Assembly (NCBI RefSeq): GCF_021044685.1
Contig: NZ_CP088014.1
Coordinates: 2,528,001 to 2,592,000, forward strand
DNA from: Bradyrhizobium daqingense
GTDB lineage: Bacteria > Pseudomonadota > Alphaproteobacteria > Rhizobiales > Xanthobacteraceae
Direction: 5' to 3'
Length of the DNA stretch: 64,000 bases
How positions within the stretch are numbered: position 1 is the first letter of the stretch; every line of letters starts with the position of its first letter. The notes under the pieces were generated by a model, which did no database searches, had not been told where the DNA came from, and was given only the letters and a program-made list of their open reading frames with translations. The position numbers and the translations under genes are program-made. Shown piece after piece: positions 36,228 through 45,453 of the stretch.

Positions 36228-36731
36228 ATGATGATGTTCGCCTATCAGGTCCTGTTCCAAACGCCGCTCTGGGTCTGGCTGCTGCTGGCCTTCCTGGCTT
36301 GGCAGGGCATCAAGGCGATGCAGCCACGCAGGTCGCCGATTTGGCGTGCGCTGATCGTGCCGGTTGTCTTCATCATCTGGGGCATTTCACGCAGCAACGG
36401 CGGACCTCAAGACAGTGCATGGCCTCTGGTCGCCTGGATCTCGGCCGCGCTGGCGCTCTCGCCAGTGGGGTTGCTGACGCCATGGTCCTTCGAAGTGGAT
36501 CCTGTGACCGGCGAGCTCATGCGTCCGGGTAGCGTGCTAAGCCTGATCCGCAACCTCGTCGTGTTCTCTTTGCAATATATGGTCGGCGTGATCTCGGCTA
36601 TCGATGCCGGCGATCGAGCACTGGCAATGCTGATAGGCCGCGCCATCTCGGGCGCGACCGCTGGTTATTTCATTGGCTCGACGATCGCGCTTCTGATCGC
36701 CTATCGCCGGAAGCGTGCGGCAAATACCTAG
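36228..36731 (+). CDS. DUF6622-like small membrane protein
   Basis: A 167-residue protein with four to five helices, e.g. LFQTPLWVWLLLAFLAWQGIKAM, ALIVPVVFIIWGISR and the C-terminal GYFIGSTIALLIAYRRKR. The first segment resembles DUF6622 proteins, of unknown function. It starts 12 bases after the polyamine-type permease and may be on the same transcript. Its stop codon overlaps the stop of the convergent sugar permease gene. Confidence 0.65.
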   Translation: MMMFAYQVLFQTPLWVWLLLAFLAWQGIKAMQPRRSPIWRALIVPVVFIIWGISRSNGGPQDSAWPLVAWISAALALSPVGLLTPWSFEVDPVTGELMRPGSVLSLIRNLVVFSLQYMVGVISAIDAGDRALAMLIGRAISGATAGYFIGSTIALLIAYRRKRAANT

Positions 36732-37579
36732 GACTTCACCGCACCCGCCGTGAGCCCGCCCACCATGTAGCGGCGGAAGGCGTAATAGACCGCGGCCGGC
36801 GGCAGGGCGTAGATGAAGCCGGTTGTCATCAGCAGCTCCCAGGGAGAATCGTCTGCGGCGAGGAAGTTGCCGAGCGCGACGGGGAGCGTGATCTCGCGGT
36901 CGTTCGACAGCAGGAGGAACGCGTAGAGATATTCGTTCCAGGCCAGCAGCACCGCATAGGTGCCGATCGCGACCAGCGAAGGCATCATCAGCGGCAGGTA
37001 GACCAGACGGAAGATCTGCAGCGTGGTGGCGCCGTCCATCACCGCTGCCTCGTCCAGCTCGACCGGCAGCTTGTCGGAGGCCTGCTTCAGCACCCAGATC
37101 GCGTAAGGCGAGGCGATCGTCACCATGGCCAGGATCAGCGACCAGTGATTGTTGAGCAGGCCGTAATTGCCCATGGTGCGGTACATCGGTACGGCGAGAA
37201 ACGCCGCGGGGATGAAATAGGTGAAGAGCGCGAGGTTCAGCACGGCGCGCCCGCCCGGCACCTTCAATCGCGAGATCGCGAACGCCGCAGAGGTCGCGAT
37301 GAACAGCGTGAGCACACCGACGGAGACGGCGATCACGGTCGAATTCCAGAACTGGACGTAGAAGTCGCGCAGGAAATAATGCTGCTGCTTGAACACGATT
37401 TCGAAGTTGTGCAGCGTCGGATGGTCCGGCCACAGCTTGCCCGAGAACGCGTCCTCCTTCGGGGAGATCGCGAACAGGAACATGTGATAGATCGGGATCA
37501 TCGTCCACAGGAAGACGGGGATGCCGATCAGCAGCAGCCGCGCTTCCGTCGCGACGTCACGGAGAGAGGGGAGCTTCAT
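36728..37579 (-). CDS. Sugar ABC importer permease (MalG type)
   Basis: A 283-residue inner-membrane permease starting at the ATG at 37579, four bases into the end of the upstream permease. It has six helices and the EAA loop DEAAVMDGATTLQIFRLVYLPLMMPS, with the WNEYLYAFLLL segment of CUT1-family MalG proteins. It should move a sugar or polyol across the inner membrane with the partner permease at 37576-38448. There is no ATPase in the cluster. Confidence 0.92.
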   Translation of the reverse strand: MKLPSLRDVATEARLLLIGIPVFLWTMIPIYHMFLFAISPKEDAFSGKLWPDHPTLHNFEIVFKQQHYFLRDFYVQFWNSTVIAVSVGVLTLFIATSAAFAISRLKVPGGRAVLNLALFTYFIPAAFLAVPMYRTMGNYGLLNNHWSLILAMVTIASPYAIWVLKQASDKLPVELDEAAVMDGATTLQIFRLVYLPLMMPSLVAIGTYAVLLAWNEYLYAFLLLSNDREITLPVALGNFLAADDSPWELLMTTGFIYALPPAAVYYAFRRYMVGGLTAGAVKS

Positions 37580-38448
37580 CGTGACAACCGTTTCATCATG
37601 AAGTAAACCAGCGGCAGCACGAACGGCATCGCGCAGACGATGGATGCCATCGCGAGCGAGAGCTGGTCGAGCCGGAGATAGCGGATGCCGAGCGTCGCCA
37701 GCACGTGCGTGAGGTCGGCAGGTCCCCCGCCGGTGAGCAGGTAGACGCTGTTGAAATCGCCCAGCGTCCAGATCATCGAGAGCAGCGTGCAGGTGACGTA
37801 GAGCGTCTGCATCGACGGCCAGGTGATGTAGCGGAATTTCTGCCACCAGCTCGCGCCATCCACCTCGGCGGCCTCGAACAGATCGTGCGAGATCGCAAGG
37901 CGCCCGGTGATCAGGATCAGCGTCCAGAACGGCAGCGACTTCCAGATGTGCACGGCGATCGCCATGCAGAGCGCGACGGTCGGGTCGTTCAGCCAGTTCG
38001 GGCCGTCATCGCCGGTCAGGGAGAAGATGAAGTGGTTGACCATGCCCCATTCAGGATTGAGCATGAAGCGCACCGACAGGATGGTCGGGATCGACGGCAC
38101 CGCCCAGGGCAGGATGAAGATCACCGACAGCCATCTGATCCAGGTGCGCTGCTGCGCGAAAAAGCCGGACAGGAACAGCGCAATCATCATCTTGATGTTG
38201 ATGCCGACGACCAGGAAGATCAGCGTGTTGATTGCAGCGCGCGCGAAGATCGGGTCGTGATACAGCGCCACATAGTTCGCCGGATCGCGTGCCAGCCAGA
38301 GCCCGTAGCAGACGGGATAGACGACGAAGGCAAGGAAGACGAGCAGATAGGGTGTTAGCAGGAGGATGCCCCAGACCTGCGCCGGGGTCAGCCGCGACGA
38401 CAGGGGCGGGCCGGGTATTGCCTGATCGCCAGAGAGCGTGATCGCCAT
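37576..38448 (-). CDS. Sugar ABC importer permease (MalF type)
   Basis: A 290-residue inner-membrane permease of the CUT1 family, six helices, with the EAA loop FEAAEVDGASWWQKFRYITWPSMQT. The C-terminal FNSVYLLTGGGPADLTHVLATLGI is typical of MalF/UgpA proteins. It overlaps the MalG-type gene by four bases and follows the binding protein gene after a 94-base gap that holds a hairpin. Confidence 0.92.
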   Translation of the reverse strand: MAITLSGDQAIPGPPLSSRLTPAQVWGILLLTPYLLVFLAFVVYPVCYGLWLARDPANYVALYHDPIFARAAINTLIFLVVGINIKMMIALFLSGFFAQQRTWIRWLSVIFILPWAVPSIPTILSVRFMLNPEWGMVNHFIFSLTGDDGPNWLNDPTVALCMAIAVHIWKSLPFWTLILITGRLAISHDLFEAAEVDGASWWQKFRYITWPSMQTLYVTCTLLSMIWTLGDFNSVYLLTGGGPADLTHVLATLGIRYLRLDQLSLAMASIVCAMPFVLPLVYFMMKRLSR

Positions 38449-38472
38449 TCTTTCGGACTCTTCAAAGAGAAG

Positions 38473-38493
38473 CCGGCCGCGAGACGCGGCCGG
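38473..38493 (-). terminator. Hairpin between binding-protein and permease genes
   Basis: CCGGCCGCG pairs with CGCGGCCGG (9 bp) around AGA, in the gap between the sugar-binding protein and the first permease. Such intercistronic stems often stabilise or partially end the upstream message so that the binding protein is made in excess over the permeases. There is a short pyrimidine run CTTCTCTTT after it. Confidence 0.6.
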
Positions 38494-38542
38494 TGTTGTT
38501 GTTGCACTATCCCCCGCAACGCGGAGAGAAGGGGCGGACGAC

Positions 38543-39928
38543 TTAGCCCGCGACCTGCTTGATCCGGGCGATCAGCTCGTCAACGGCCTTGTCGACGGGA
38601 ACTTTCTCGCTGACAACGCGGTTCATCGCCTTCGCCCACACGTTCTCGTTGTTCAAGATCGTGAACTTCCAGTTCCTGGTAAAGTCGAACTGAGAGGTGC
38701 CGCCCTTGAACTGCGTGTAGACAGCCTTGCGGTGCTTGTCGGCCTGCCAGAACGGGCTCTCCTGGCTTTCCTTCGTCACCGGGAACCAGCGGCCGAGCGC
38801 GCCCTCGATGTAGGGACGGATGTTCTCTTCCTGCAGCAGGAAGCTGAGGAATTGCTTGCCCTCGGCCTTGTTCTTGGCCGCGGTGAAGATCAGACCCGTC
38901 TTGACGTCGGAGCGATATTTGATGGTCGGGCCATCGGGAGCCTTGGGGAAGGACGCCGTGACGATGTCCTGCTCATAAGCCTTCTTGCCGGCCTCGCGCT
39001 GTTCCGGCGTGAGGTTCTGATTCTGTGACTCCTCGTACCATTTCGCCGCGATCGAGATCGTGAAGTTGTGGGTCATCACGATCGTCTTGTTGTGGAAGGC
39101 GACGTTGTTGTCCGGGTCCTTCCAGGTGGTCGCGGAGGGCGGGGCGCAGCCCTTGATGTAGGTGTCGGTGTAGTCTTTCAGCGCTTTGATCAGGCCGTCG
39201 CGCACCTTGGGGTCGTCGACCAGCAGCTTGCCGTCGTCGTCGACGAGCTTGACGTGGTAGGCATCCATGAAGGTGTAGAACGATTGGAAGGAGTCGGTGG
39301 ATTCCACGCCCATCGGCTGGCCGACGGCATAAATGCGCTGGCCTGTGGCCTTACGGATCGCCGGCTGCACCTTGTCGCACCAGAAGCTCCAGTAGCCGGT
39401 CCAGTCGTTCGGGATGTCACTCTGCTTGAAGCCGGCTTTCTCCAGCATGTCGTTCCAGATCTGGACGTGCATGCTCTGCTGCTTCAGCGGGAAGCCGTAA
39501 TAGGCCTTCTTCTTGGCGACGTCGTTGTAGAGGATTGAGGCGTCCAGCGTGTTCTGCACGAACCGGCCCTTGATGGGGTCCATCACGTCCGTGAGGTCCT
39601 CGAGCTTGCCCTCATAGGCCCACTTGCCCTGTACCTGCACGTCGTAGCTGTCGGAATAGGCGACGTCGGGCACGGTGCCGGCATCGAGCGCCGCGACGGT
39701 CTTCGGAATCATGTCCTGGATCGCGTACTGCGACAATTCGACCTTGATGCCGGTCTTGGCTTCAAACTTCTTGATCGTCTCGGCGAGCGCTTCGTCCTCG
39801 GACTTGTAAAAGCCTTTGACCCACCAGACCGTGATCGTCTTCTGTTGCGCAAATGCGGGCGCAGTGGCGGCAAACAGCCCAGCCGCAGCGACCACCAATG
39901 AAACTGTGCCAATAACCTTGGATTTCAC
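38543..39928 (-). CDS. Sugar ABC importer substrate-binding protein
   Basis: A 461-residue exported protein from the GTG at 39928, with a GAGGGAGAA ribosome site; a TTG 15 bases upstream is less likely. Residues 1-27 form a signal peptide ending APAFAQ. The mature protein begins with KTITVWWVKGF, followed by the EALAETIKKFEAKTGIKVE segment of cluster B (MalE-like) binding proteins. It should capture a sugar or polyol in the periplasm for the two permeases downstream. The exact ligand cannot be inferred. Confidence 0.9.
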   Translation of the reverse strand: MKSKVIGTVSLVVAAAGLFAATAPAFAQQKTITVWWVKGFYKSEDEALAETIKKFEAKTGIKVELSQYAIQDMIPKTVAALDAGTVPDVAYSDSYDVQVQGKWAYEGKLEDLTDVMDPIKGRFVQNTLDASILYNDVAKKKAYYGFPLKQQSMHVQIWNDMLEKAGFKQSDIPNDWTGYWSFWCDKVQPAIRKATGQRIYAVGQPMGVESTDSFQSFYTFMDAYHVKLVDDDGKLLVDDPKVRDGLIKALKDYTDTYIKGCAPPSATTWKDPDNNVAFHNKTIVMTHNFTISIAAKWYEESQNQNLTPEQREAGKKAYEQDIVTASFPKAPDGPTIKYRSDVKTGLIFTAAKNKAEGKQFLSFLLQEENIRPYIEGALGRWFPVTKESQESPFWQADKHRKAVYTQFKGGTSQFDFTRNWKFTILNNENVWAKAMNRVVSEKVPVDKAVDELIARIKQVAG

Positions 39929-39950
39929 GTTTTTCTCCCTCAAACGGCCG

Positions 39951-39976
39951 GTGTTTTAACCGGTCGTATAAAACAC
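39951..39976. promoter_or_regulatory. 26-bp inverted repeat upstream of the sugar-binding protein gene
   Basis: GTGTTTTA and TAAAACAC form 8-bp perfect arms around a 10-bp spacer that itself holds ACCGGT. The site begins 22 bases before the GTG start of the binding protein. Position and symmetry suggest an operator for a LacI-, GntR- or similar repressor. No regulator gene is adjacent. Confidence 0.6.
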
Positions 39977-40156
39977 TAGCGCATGGCGGGAGGCCGATCT
40001 AGCGCCATCTTGTCAGACCAAGGTCGCGTAATGTCGGGCAGGAGAGATGCTGAATGCACGCATCGATCCAATCGCCGCATCAATTCGCCCCTATCAATTC
40101 GCGTCGCTTGATGGAGCGCGAATCCTCGGTTCGAATTCCTGGCTCGGGTCGGACTC

Positions 40157-42061
40157 TCAATTCGACTTGGCGCCCTCTTTGGCATTCTCGGCCGTCGGCG
40201 ATCCGTCCTGGGCCGGGCGCTTTCCACCCCCGGTGATGCGTTGCTTCAGGAGATCGAGGAAGGGAGACGCCGCGGGCGATTGCCGGATCAGGCTTTCGGG
40301 ATCGGGGAAGACCAGAGGATCGTCCCAGGGCCCCTGCACCATGAAGGGCAATTGAAAGCCGGACGCCGTGTTGAGGCTTGCGACGCCCTTCATGTCGTAT
40401 TCGCGGGTCGGCACCGAGGCGGTGCCGGTCAGCGTGATCTTCGCCGTGGGCCCTTCGATGCGGATGTCCTCGGCGGTGGCGATCCCGTCCGAAAACTTCA
40501 CCGCGATGGTGAGGCTGTCGTAGGGCGTGGAGCCGCTGCGGAAATTGCCGCCGCCCGACAGCGGCCGCCGTTCCAGGCGCTTGAGCAGCTGCTCGGCATT
40601 GAAGCCCGAGATCGCGCCGTTATGCCCGGTGACCGTGGCGCTGCCGTCGAGCGACTGCACGAGGCCGAACGGGCTTGAGCCGGAGGCGAAGAGAGAGACG
40701 TTGATGTTGCCGCGGCCGGACAGCTTGTTGAGGCCGAACAGTTCGGATGCGCAGGCCTGGAGGTCGACGTCGGTGAACTGGAATTGCGCCTTGATGTCGG
40801 CGACGTTCTCGGCGCGCGCGATGCCGAACGAGCCCTTGGCGATGCCGCCATAGATCTGGGCCTCGCCCACCGACAGCGCCAGCGTGCCGTTGCGCAAATT
40901 GGCACCGATCGCGGTGCGGCCGAGCTTCGTCGGGCCGACCGTCAGCTTTGCTGCCGAAAGGCGCATGTCGAGGTCGGTGGTCGACAATCCGTTGAGGTCG
41001 AACAGCTGCCTGTTCCAATCGCGCGCTCCGCTCGCGAGCAGGCGGAAGGTCGAGATATAGGGCGTGAAGTCGAGCGCGTCGGCGGCGAGGGTTGCTTGCA
41101 GCGCCTGGCGACCGTTGTTGGCGTAGGTCATGACGCCTTCGGCGGTGTTGCCGTCGAGCTCGACATTGACGTTGGTGAGCGCGATCGAGGCGCCGACGAC
41201 GTTGGCGCGCGCCTTCAGGGCGAAGCGGCCGAAGCCGCCGCTGGCGGGCTGCGGCTGTCCGGTCCAGCGCAGCGCGTTGCGCAAGGACGGGCTGTCGATG
41301 GTGAGCGTGCCCTCCATCATCGGGCTGGTGCGGTTGGCGACGCTGCCGTCGAAGGCGAGCTTGAGCGGCGCGCTCGCGATCCGCGCCTTCAACCCCGAGC
41401 GCTCGCCGGAGAGGGCGGCGACGAAATCGGAAAAGCTGATCGTGCCGTCGACGCGTTCGCCGCGCCAGTCGAACTGTCCGGTCGCGGCGAAAGAGCGCGA
41501 GATCGAGGGCCAGGCCAGCGACAGGTCGATGTCCTCGAGCTTCTCGGTGCCGTGCGTGGCGGCGTCCTCGTAATTGAGGACGCCGTCCTGGATCCTGATC
41601 TCGGAGAACGAGACCTGGTTTTCGGCGCCGGGCTTCATGGTGCGCGCGATGGTCTGGATGAAGGGTGTCCAATTGCTCTCGCCGTCCGGCTTCAGGCTGA
41701 CATGGATGCGCGGTCGCAGCAGCGTCAGGTCGGCGATCTCGAAGCGTTGCAGCAGCAACGGCAGCAGCCGCAGATTGGCGGTGAGCACGTCGATATGGAG
41801 CGCGGGATCGCTGGCGCCGCCGCCCTTGAGGCCGACGTCGTGGAAGGAGATGTAGCTTGCCGGCAGCACCGAGATGTCGATGGCACCCGCAACACTGAGC
41901 TCGAGCCCGGTCACGTCGCGAATCTGCGCTTCCACCGCCTTGCGCAGCGCGTCGCGGTTGATGAGCCAGGACGTCGCGATCAGGGCGATCAGCGCCACGC
42001 CGAGCAGCGCCACGATCGGCGTCCCGAGGCGCTTCATTCCTTGAGCCATGGTCAATGGCAT
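40157..42061 (-). CDS. AsmA-family protein
   Basis: A 634-residue protein taken from the ATG at 42061; an ATG four codons in is also possible, and the open frame above reads a less plausible leader. One N-terminal membrane helix (about 15-35, IVALLGVALIALIATSWLI) is followed by AsmA-like beta-rich sequence: VEAQIRDVTGLELSVAGAIDISVLP, SFHDVGLKGG, and a C-terminal IRIEGPTAKITLTGTASV repeat near the end. AsmA-like proteins are anchored in the inner membrane and reach across the periplasm, some carrying lipids to the outer membrane. The gene is alone on this strand. Confidence 0.85.
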   Translation of the reverse strand: MPLTMAQGMKRLGTPIVALLGVALIALIATSWLINRDALRKAVEAQIRDVTGLELSVAGAIDISVLPASYISFHDVGLKGGGASDPALHIDVLTANLRLLPLLLQRFEIADLTLLRPRIHVSLKPDGESNWTPFIQTIARTMKPGAENQVSFSEIRIQDGVLNYEDAATHGTEKLEDIDLSLAWPSISRSFAATGQFDWRGERVDGTISFSDFVAALSGERSGLKARIASAPLKLAFDGSVANRTSPMMEGTLTIDSPSLRNALRWTGQPQPASGGFGRFALKARANVVGASIALTNVNVELDGNTAEGVMTYANNGRQALQATLAADALDFTPYISTFRLLASGARDWNRQLFDLNGLSTTDLDMRLSAAKLTVGPTKLGRTAIGANLRNGTLALSVGEAQIYGGIAKGSFGIARAENVADIKAQFQFTDVDLQACASELFGLNKLSGRGNINVSLFASGSSPFGLVQSLDGSATVTGHNGAISGFNAEQLLKRLERRPLSGGGNFRSGSTPYDSLTIAVKFSDGIATAEDIRIEGPTAKITLTGTASVPTREYDMKGVASLNTASGFQLPFMVQGPWDDPLVFPDPESLIRQSPAASPFLDLLKQRITGGGKRPAQDGSPTAENAKEGAKSN

Positions 42062-42235
42062 GTCCTGATCGGGTTGGTTGTTGGAGCCAGAAGGGCGGGT
42101 CGGGAAACCTGCGTGCCCACGCCCAACCCCCGCAACTTGATGGGTTTTCTTGTCGCTTTCAAGGCCGCGGACGATTCTGCTCACGGCGTGAGCAGCTTCT
42201 ATCACCCGGCGGCGGAACGGAGAACCCCCGTATCA

Positions 42236-42265
42236 TTGACGGCTTCGGAGGATTTCGCCTAATAA
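42236..42265 (+). promoter_or_regulatory. Candidate sigma-70-type promoter of scoAB
   Basis: TTGACG at 42236-42241 and TAATAA at 42260-42265 are spaced by 18 bases, about 60 bases before the scoA start. It is the only good match to a housekeeping promoter in this gap, but alphaproteobacterial promoters vary and transcription start is unproven. Confidence 0.45.
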
Positions 42266-42322
42266 TCGCCGCCAATAAGGCGCGACGCCCGCAAGCCGAA
42301 GGTTCAGTCGAAGGTCATTTGC

Positions 42323-43030
42323 ATGAACAAGGTCTATCCCGACGCCAAGTCGGCTCTGTCAGGCATTCTGAAAGACAACATGATGATCATGTCGGGCGGC
42401 TTCGGCCTCTGCGGCATCGCCGAGGAGCTGTCGGATGCGATCCGCGAGTCCGGCGTCAAGGGCCTGACAGTGGTCTCCAACAATGCCGGCGTCGACGGCA
42501 TCGGGCTCAGCCGCCTGCTGGAAACCCGGCAGATCAAGAAGATGATCTCGTCCTATGTCGGCGAGAACAAGCTGTTCGCCCAGCAATTCCTCGCCGGCGA
42601 GCTGGAACTCGAATTCAATCCGCAGGGCACGCTGGCCGAGCGCATCCGCGCCGGCGGCGCCGGTATTCCGGCCTTCTACACCAAGACGGGTGTCGGCACG
42701 CTGATCGCCGAAGGCAAGGAAGTGAAGGAGTTCGACGGCGAGAAATACCTGATGGAGCGCGGCCTGTTCGCGGACCTCGCCATCGTGCATGCCTGGAAGG
42801 GCGACACCGCCGGCAACCTGATCTATCGCAAGACCGCGCGCAACTTCAACCCGATGATGGCGACCGCCGCCAAGATCACGGTGGCCGAGGTCGAGCATCT
42901 GGTTCCGGCCGGTGAACTCAATCCCGACCACATCCACACGCCCGGCATCTTCGTGAAGCGCATCGTCGAGGTCGGCACGGCCAAGAAGCGCATCGAATTC
43001 CGCAACACCCGCCCGCGGCCTGCGGCTTAA
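42323..43030 (+). CDS. scoA: 3-oxoacid CoA-transferase subunit A
   Basis: A 235-residue protein, the alpha half of succinyl-CoA:3-ketoacid CoA-transferase. It has the glycine-rich GGFGLCGIAEEL loop near the N-terminus and ETRQIKKMISSYVGENKLF and MERGLFADLAIVHAWKGD, typical of ScoA. With ScoB it moves CoA from succinyl-CoA to acetoacetate, letting the cell use ketone bodies or turn over polyhydroxybutyrate. It is followed by scoB after 21 bases. Confidence 0.93.
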   Translation: MNKVYPDAKSALSGILKDNMMIMSGGFGLCGIAEELSDAIRESGVKGLTVVSNNAGVDGIGLSRLLETRQIKKMISSYVGENKLFAQQFLAGELELEFNPQGTLAERIRAGGAGIPAFYTKTGVGTLIAEGKEVKEFDGEKYLMERGLFADLAIVHAWKGDTAGNLIYRKTARNFNPMMATAAKITVAEVEHLVPAGELNPDHIHTPGIFVKRIVEVGTAKKRIEFRNTRPRPAA

Positions 43031-43051
43031 GCGCGACACAGGAGAACTGAT

Positions 43052-43702
43052 ATGGCCTGGACCCGTGAACAGATGGCCGCGCGCGCCGCGAAGGAACTGC
43101 GTGACGGCTATTACGTCAATCTCGGCATCGGCATCCCGACGCTGGTCTCGAACTACATCCCCGACGGCATCGACGTCAGCCTGCAGAGCGAGAACGGCAT
43201 GCTCGGCATGGGCCCGTTCCCGTATGAAGACGAGGTGGACGCGGACCTGATCAACGCCGGCAAGCAGACCGTGAGCGAGCTGCCCTCGACGTCCTATTTC
43301 TCGAGCGCGGATTCCTTCGGCATGATCCGCGGCGGCCACATGGATCTGTCGATCCTCGGCGCGATGCAGGTGGCCCAGAACGGCGATCTCGCCAACTGGA
43401 TGATCCCCGGCAAGATGGTCAAGGGCATGGGCGGCGCGATGGATCTCGTCGCCGGCGTCAAGCGCGTCGTCGTGGTGATGGAGCATTCCGCCAAGGACGG
43501 CCCGAAGCTCCTGAAGCAGTGCAACCTGCCGCTGACCGGTGAGCGCGTGGTCGACATGGTCGTCACCGATCTCGCCGTCTTCACCATCGACAAGCACGGC
43601 GACGGCGGCATGGCCCTGATCGAGCTCGCCGAGGGCGTCACGCTCGACGAGGTCAAGTCCAAGACCGAAGCCGAATTCCGCGTCGCGCTGAAGAACACGT
43701 AA
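43052..43702 (+). CDS. scoB: 3-oxoacid CoA-transferase subunit B
   Basis: A 216-residue protein, the beta half of the enzyme. The catalytic glutamate is Glu47 in [11 protein letters not shown], which forms the thioester with Co[15 protein letters not shown] and [16 protein letters not shown] are further family blocks. A GGAGA site precedes the ATG. It forms the active complex with ScoA and ends just before the convergent iron permease gene. Confidence 0.94.
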   Translation: MAWTREQMAARAAKELRDGYYVNLGIGIPTLVSNYIPDGIDVSLQSENGMLGMGPFPYEDEVDADLINAGKQTVSELPSTSYFSSADSFGMIRGGHMDLSILGAMQVAQNGDLANWMIPGKMVKGMGGAMDLVAGVKRVVVVMEHSAKDGPKLLKQCNLPLTGERVVDMVVTDLAVFTIDKHGDGGMALIELAEGVTLDEVKSKTEAEFRVALKNT

Positions 43703-43740
43703 GCGAGAAACGCCGGGCGCGCATCACGACAGGGTCCGTG

Positions 43741-45453
43741 TCAAGCGGGCCCGCTCGGCACATCGGAGAACTTAGTCAGCCAGGCGACCGGGCCGATGCT
43801 GGCAGCGACGATCAAGAGGGCTGCGAGCGCGCCGTCCTCGAAATTGCCACGGCTTGCGAACTGGTAGATCGACGTCGACAGCGTTTCGACGTTCAGGGGA
43901 CGCAAGAGCAGCGTTGCCGGGAGCTCCTTCAAGCAGTCGACGAACATGACGATGACGGCGCCAAGCATCGCGGGCCGGAGCAACGGCAGATAGATCTGCC
44001 TCAACATGACTGCCTGGCCGGCGCCGACCGTGCGTGCGCTCTCGTCATAGTCGCGCGGAATGCTGTCGAACCCGGCCTTGATCATGCCGACCGGCACGGC
44101 AAGAAAACGGATCGTATAGGCGATGACGACGGCCATCCCGGAGCCGACCAGGATCAGCCCGGGCGACGAACGTCCGATCCAGGCGGCGACCACGCTCATC
44201 GCGTTATCGACCGCCAGAACCGGGGTCAGCAGGCCGAGCGCAATCACGAGACCCGGCAGCGCGTATCCGGTCTGCGCGATGCTCATCACCAGATAGCGCA
44301 GAGGATCGGGCCGAAAGCGGTGCGCGATCGTCGTGGCGAGCGCAAGCATCAGCGCCATGAGCGTCGCGAGCGCTGCAAAGGCAAACGAATGGAAGGTGTG
44401 GCGCCACAGGAGCGGGTCAAAATTCGTCAGGAGACCGCGACCGAGAGCCTGATGCGCCAGATAGGACAGCGGCACGACGAAGCCGATCAGCACCGGCAGC
44501 ACGCAGACCGCGAACGCGATCCACGCTCTTGCGCCCGAAAGCGGGGTCCGCTGCCTCACATGCGGGCTTTCGGCCGAGAATGCGATGCTGGCATTGCGGC
44601 GGCCGTAACGCTCCATCGCGATCAAGCCGGCGACGATCGCAAGCATCAGGCATGCGAGTTGCGCCGCACCGGCAAGGCTGCCGCGGTTAAGCCAGGTGGT
44701 GAAGATCGAAACCGTCAGCGTGCGGATGCCGAGATATTCGCTGGCGCCGATGTCGTTGAGCGTTTCCAGCGCGACGAGCGCCACGCCGACCGCAAGCGCC
44801 GGCCGCGCCATCGGCAGTGAAACGCGCCAGAAAATGGTCCATCGGCCGGCGCCCAGCGTCGTAGCCGCCTCGGCGAATTCGGCAGACTGAACCTGGAACG
44901 TCGCCCGCGCCGCCAGATAGACGTAAGGATAGAGCACGAGCCCGATCACGAAGATGGCGCCCGGCAGCGAGCGCAGGTTGGGCAGAAGGCCCAGGGCATC
45001 GCCCAGCGGCAGCCAGATCGCCAAAGTGCGATGCACCAGCCCGAGCGGTTCGAACAGGTCGGCATAAACGTAAGCCGCAAGATAGGTCGGGATCGCCAGC
45101 GGCAGCGGCATCAGCCACAGCAGCATGCCCCGGCCGGGAAAATCGTGGCGCGACATTACCCACGCAGTGCCGGCGCCGATCAGAAGTGTGAGTGCGCCGA
45201 CCCCGACGAGCAGAAGGGCGGTATCCCGGAGGGCGGCCGGCAGCACGTAGTTGATCAGGTCGTGCCACACATCGCCCGCCGGCTGCAGAGCCAGCGAAAC
45301 GATCGAGATCACGGGCGCCGCGACCAGGATCGCGGTTGCGATCGCGATGGCGGTTGCAGCGCGTCCGGCGTGCGCACGACCTCTTGAGCGAGGCCGTGCG
45401 CCCTTAGTTTCTTCTAGTTTGAGAGACGAGGGCCGCCAGAGATCAGTTGTCAA
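43741..45453 (-). CDS. fbpB: Ferric iron ABC importer permease (FbpB type, fused)
   Basis: A 570-residue inner-membrane protein of about 12 helices made of two permease halves. Two EAA loops are visible: EAATTLGAGRWTIFWRVSLPMARPA and ESARTVGAGQAVMLRQIYLPLLRPA. This two-in-one form is typical of FbpB/SfuB iron permeases. The open frame extends into the binding-protein gene; I place the start at the TTG at 45453, which overlaps that gene's stop by 11 bases and has an AAGG site upstream. No ATPase gene (fbpC) follows, so it must be supplied from elsewhere. It should import Fe3+ with the upstream binding protein. Confidence 0.85.
   Translation of the reverse strand: MTTDLWRPSSLKLEETKGARPRSRGRAHAGRAATAIAIATAILVAAPVISIVSLALQPAGDVWHDLINYVLPAALRDTALLLVGVGALTLLIGAGTAWVMSRHDFPGRGMLLWLMPLPLAIPTYLAAYVYADLFEPLGLVHRTLAIWLPLGDALGLLPNLRSLPGAIFVIGLVLYPYVYLAARATFQVQSAEFAEAATTLGAGRWTIFWRVSLPMARPALAVGVALVALETLNDIGASEYLGIRTLTVSIFTTWLNRGSLAGAAQLACLMLAIVAGLIAMERYGRRNASIAFSAESPHVRQRTPLSGARAWIAFAVCVLPVLIGFVVPLSYLAHQALGRGLLTNFDPLLWRHTFHSFAFAALATLMALMLALATTIAHRFRPDPLRYLVMSIAQTGYALPGLVIALGLLTPVLAVDNAMSVVAAWIGRSSPGLILVGSGMAVVIAYTIRFLAVPVGMIKAGFDSIPRDYDESARTVGAGQAVMLRQIYLPLLRPAMLGAVIVMFVDCLKELPATLLLRPLNVETLSTSIYQFASRGNFEDGALAALLIVAASIGPVAWLTKFSDVPSGPA

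Noticed and set aside
40120..40160. GGTTCGAATTCC, resembling a tRNA T-arm
   Set aside because: The flanking bases do not form a T-stem and no acceptor, D-arm or anticodon arm could be drawn nearby; not a tRNA or an att site.
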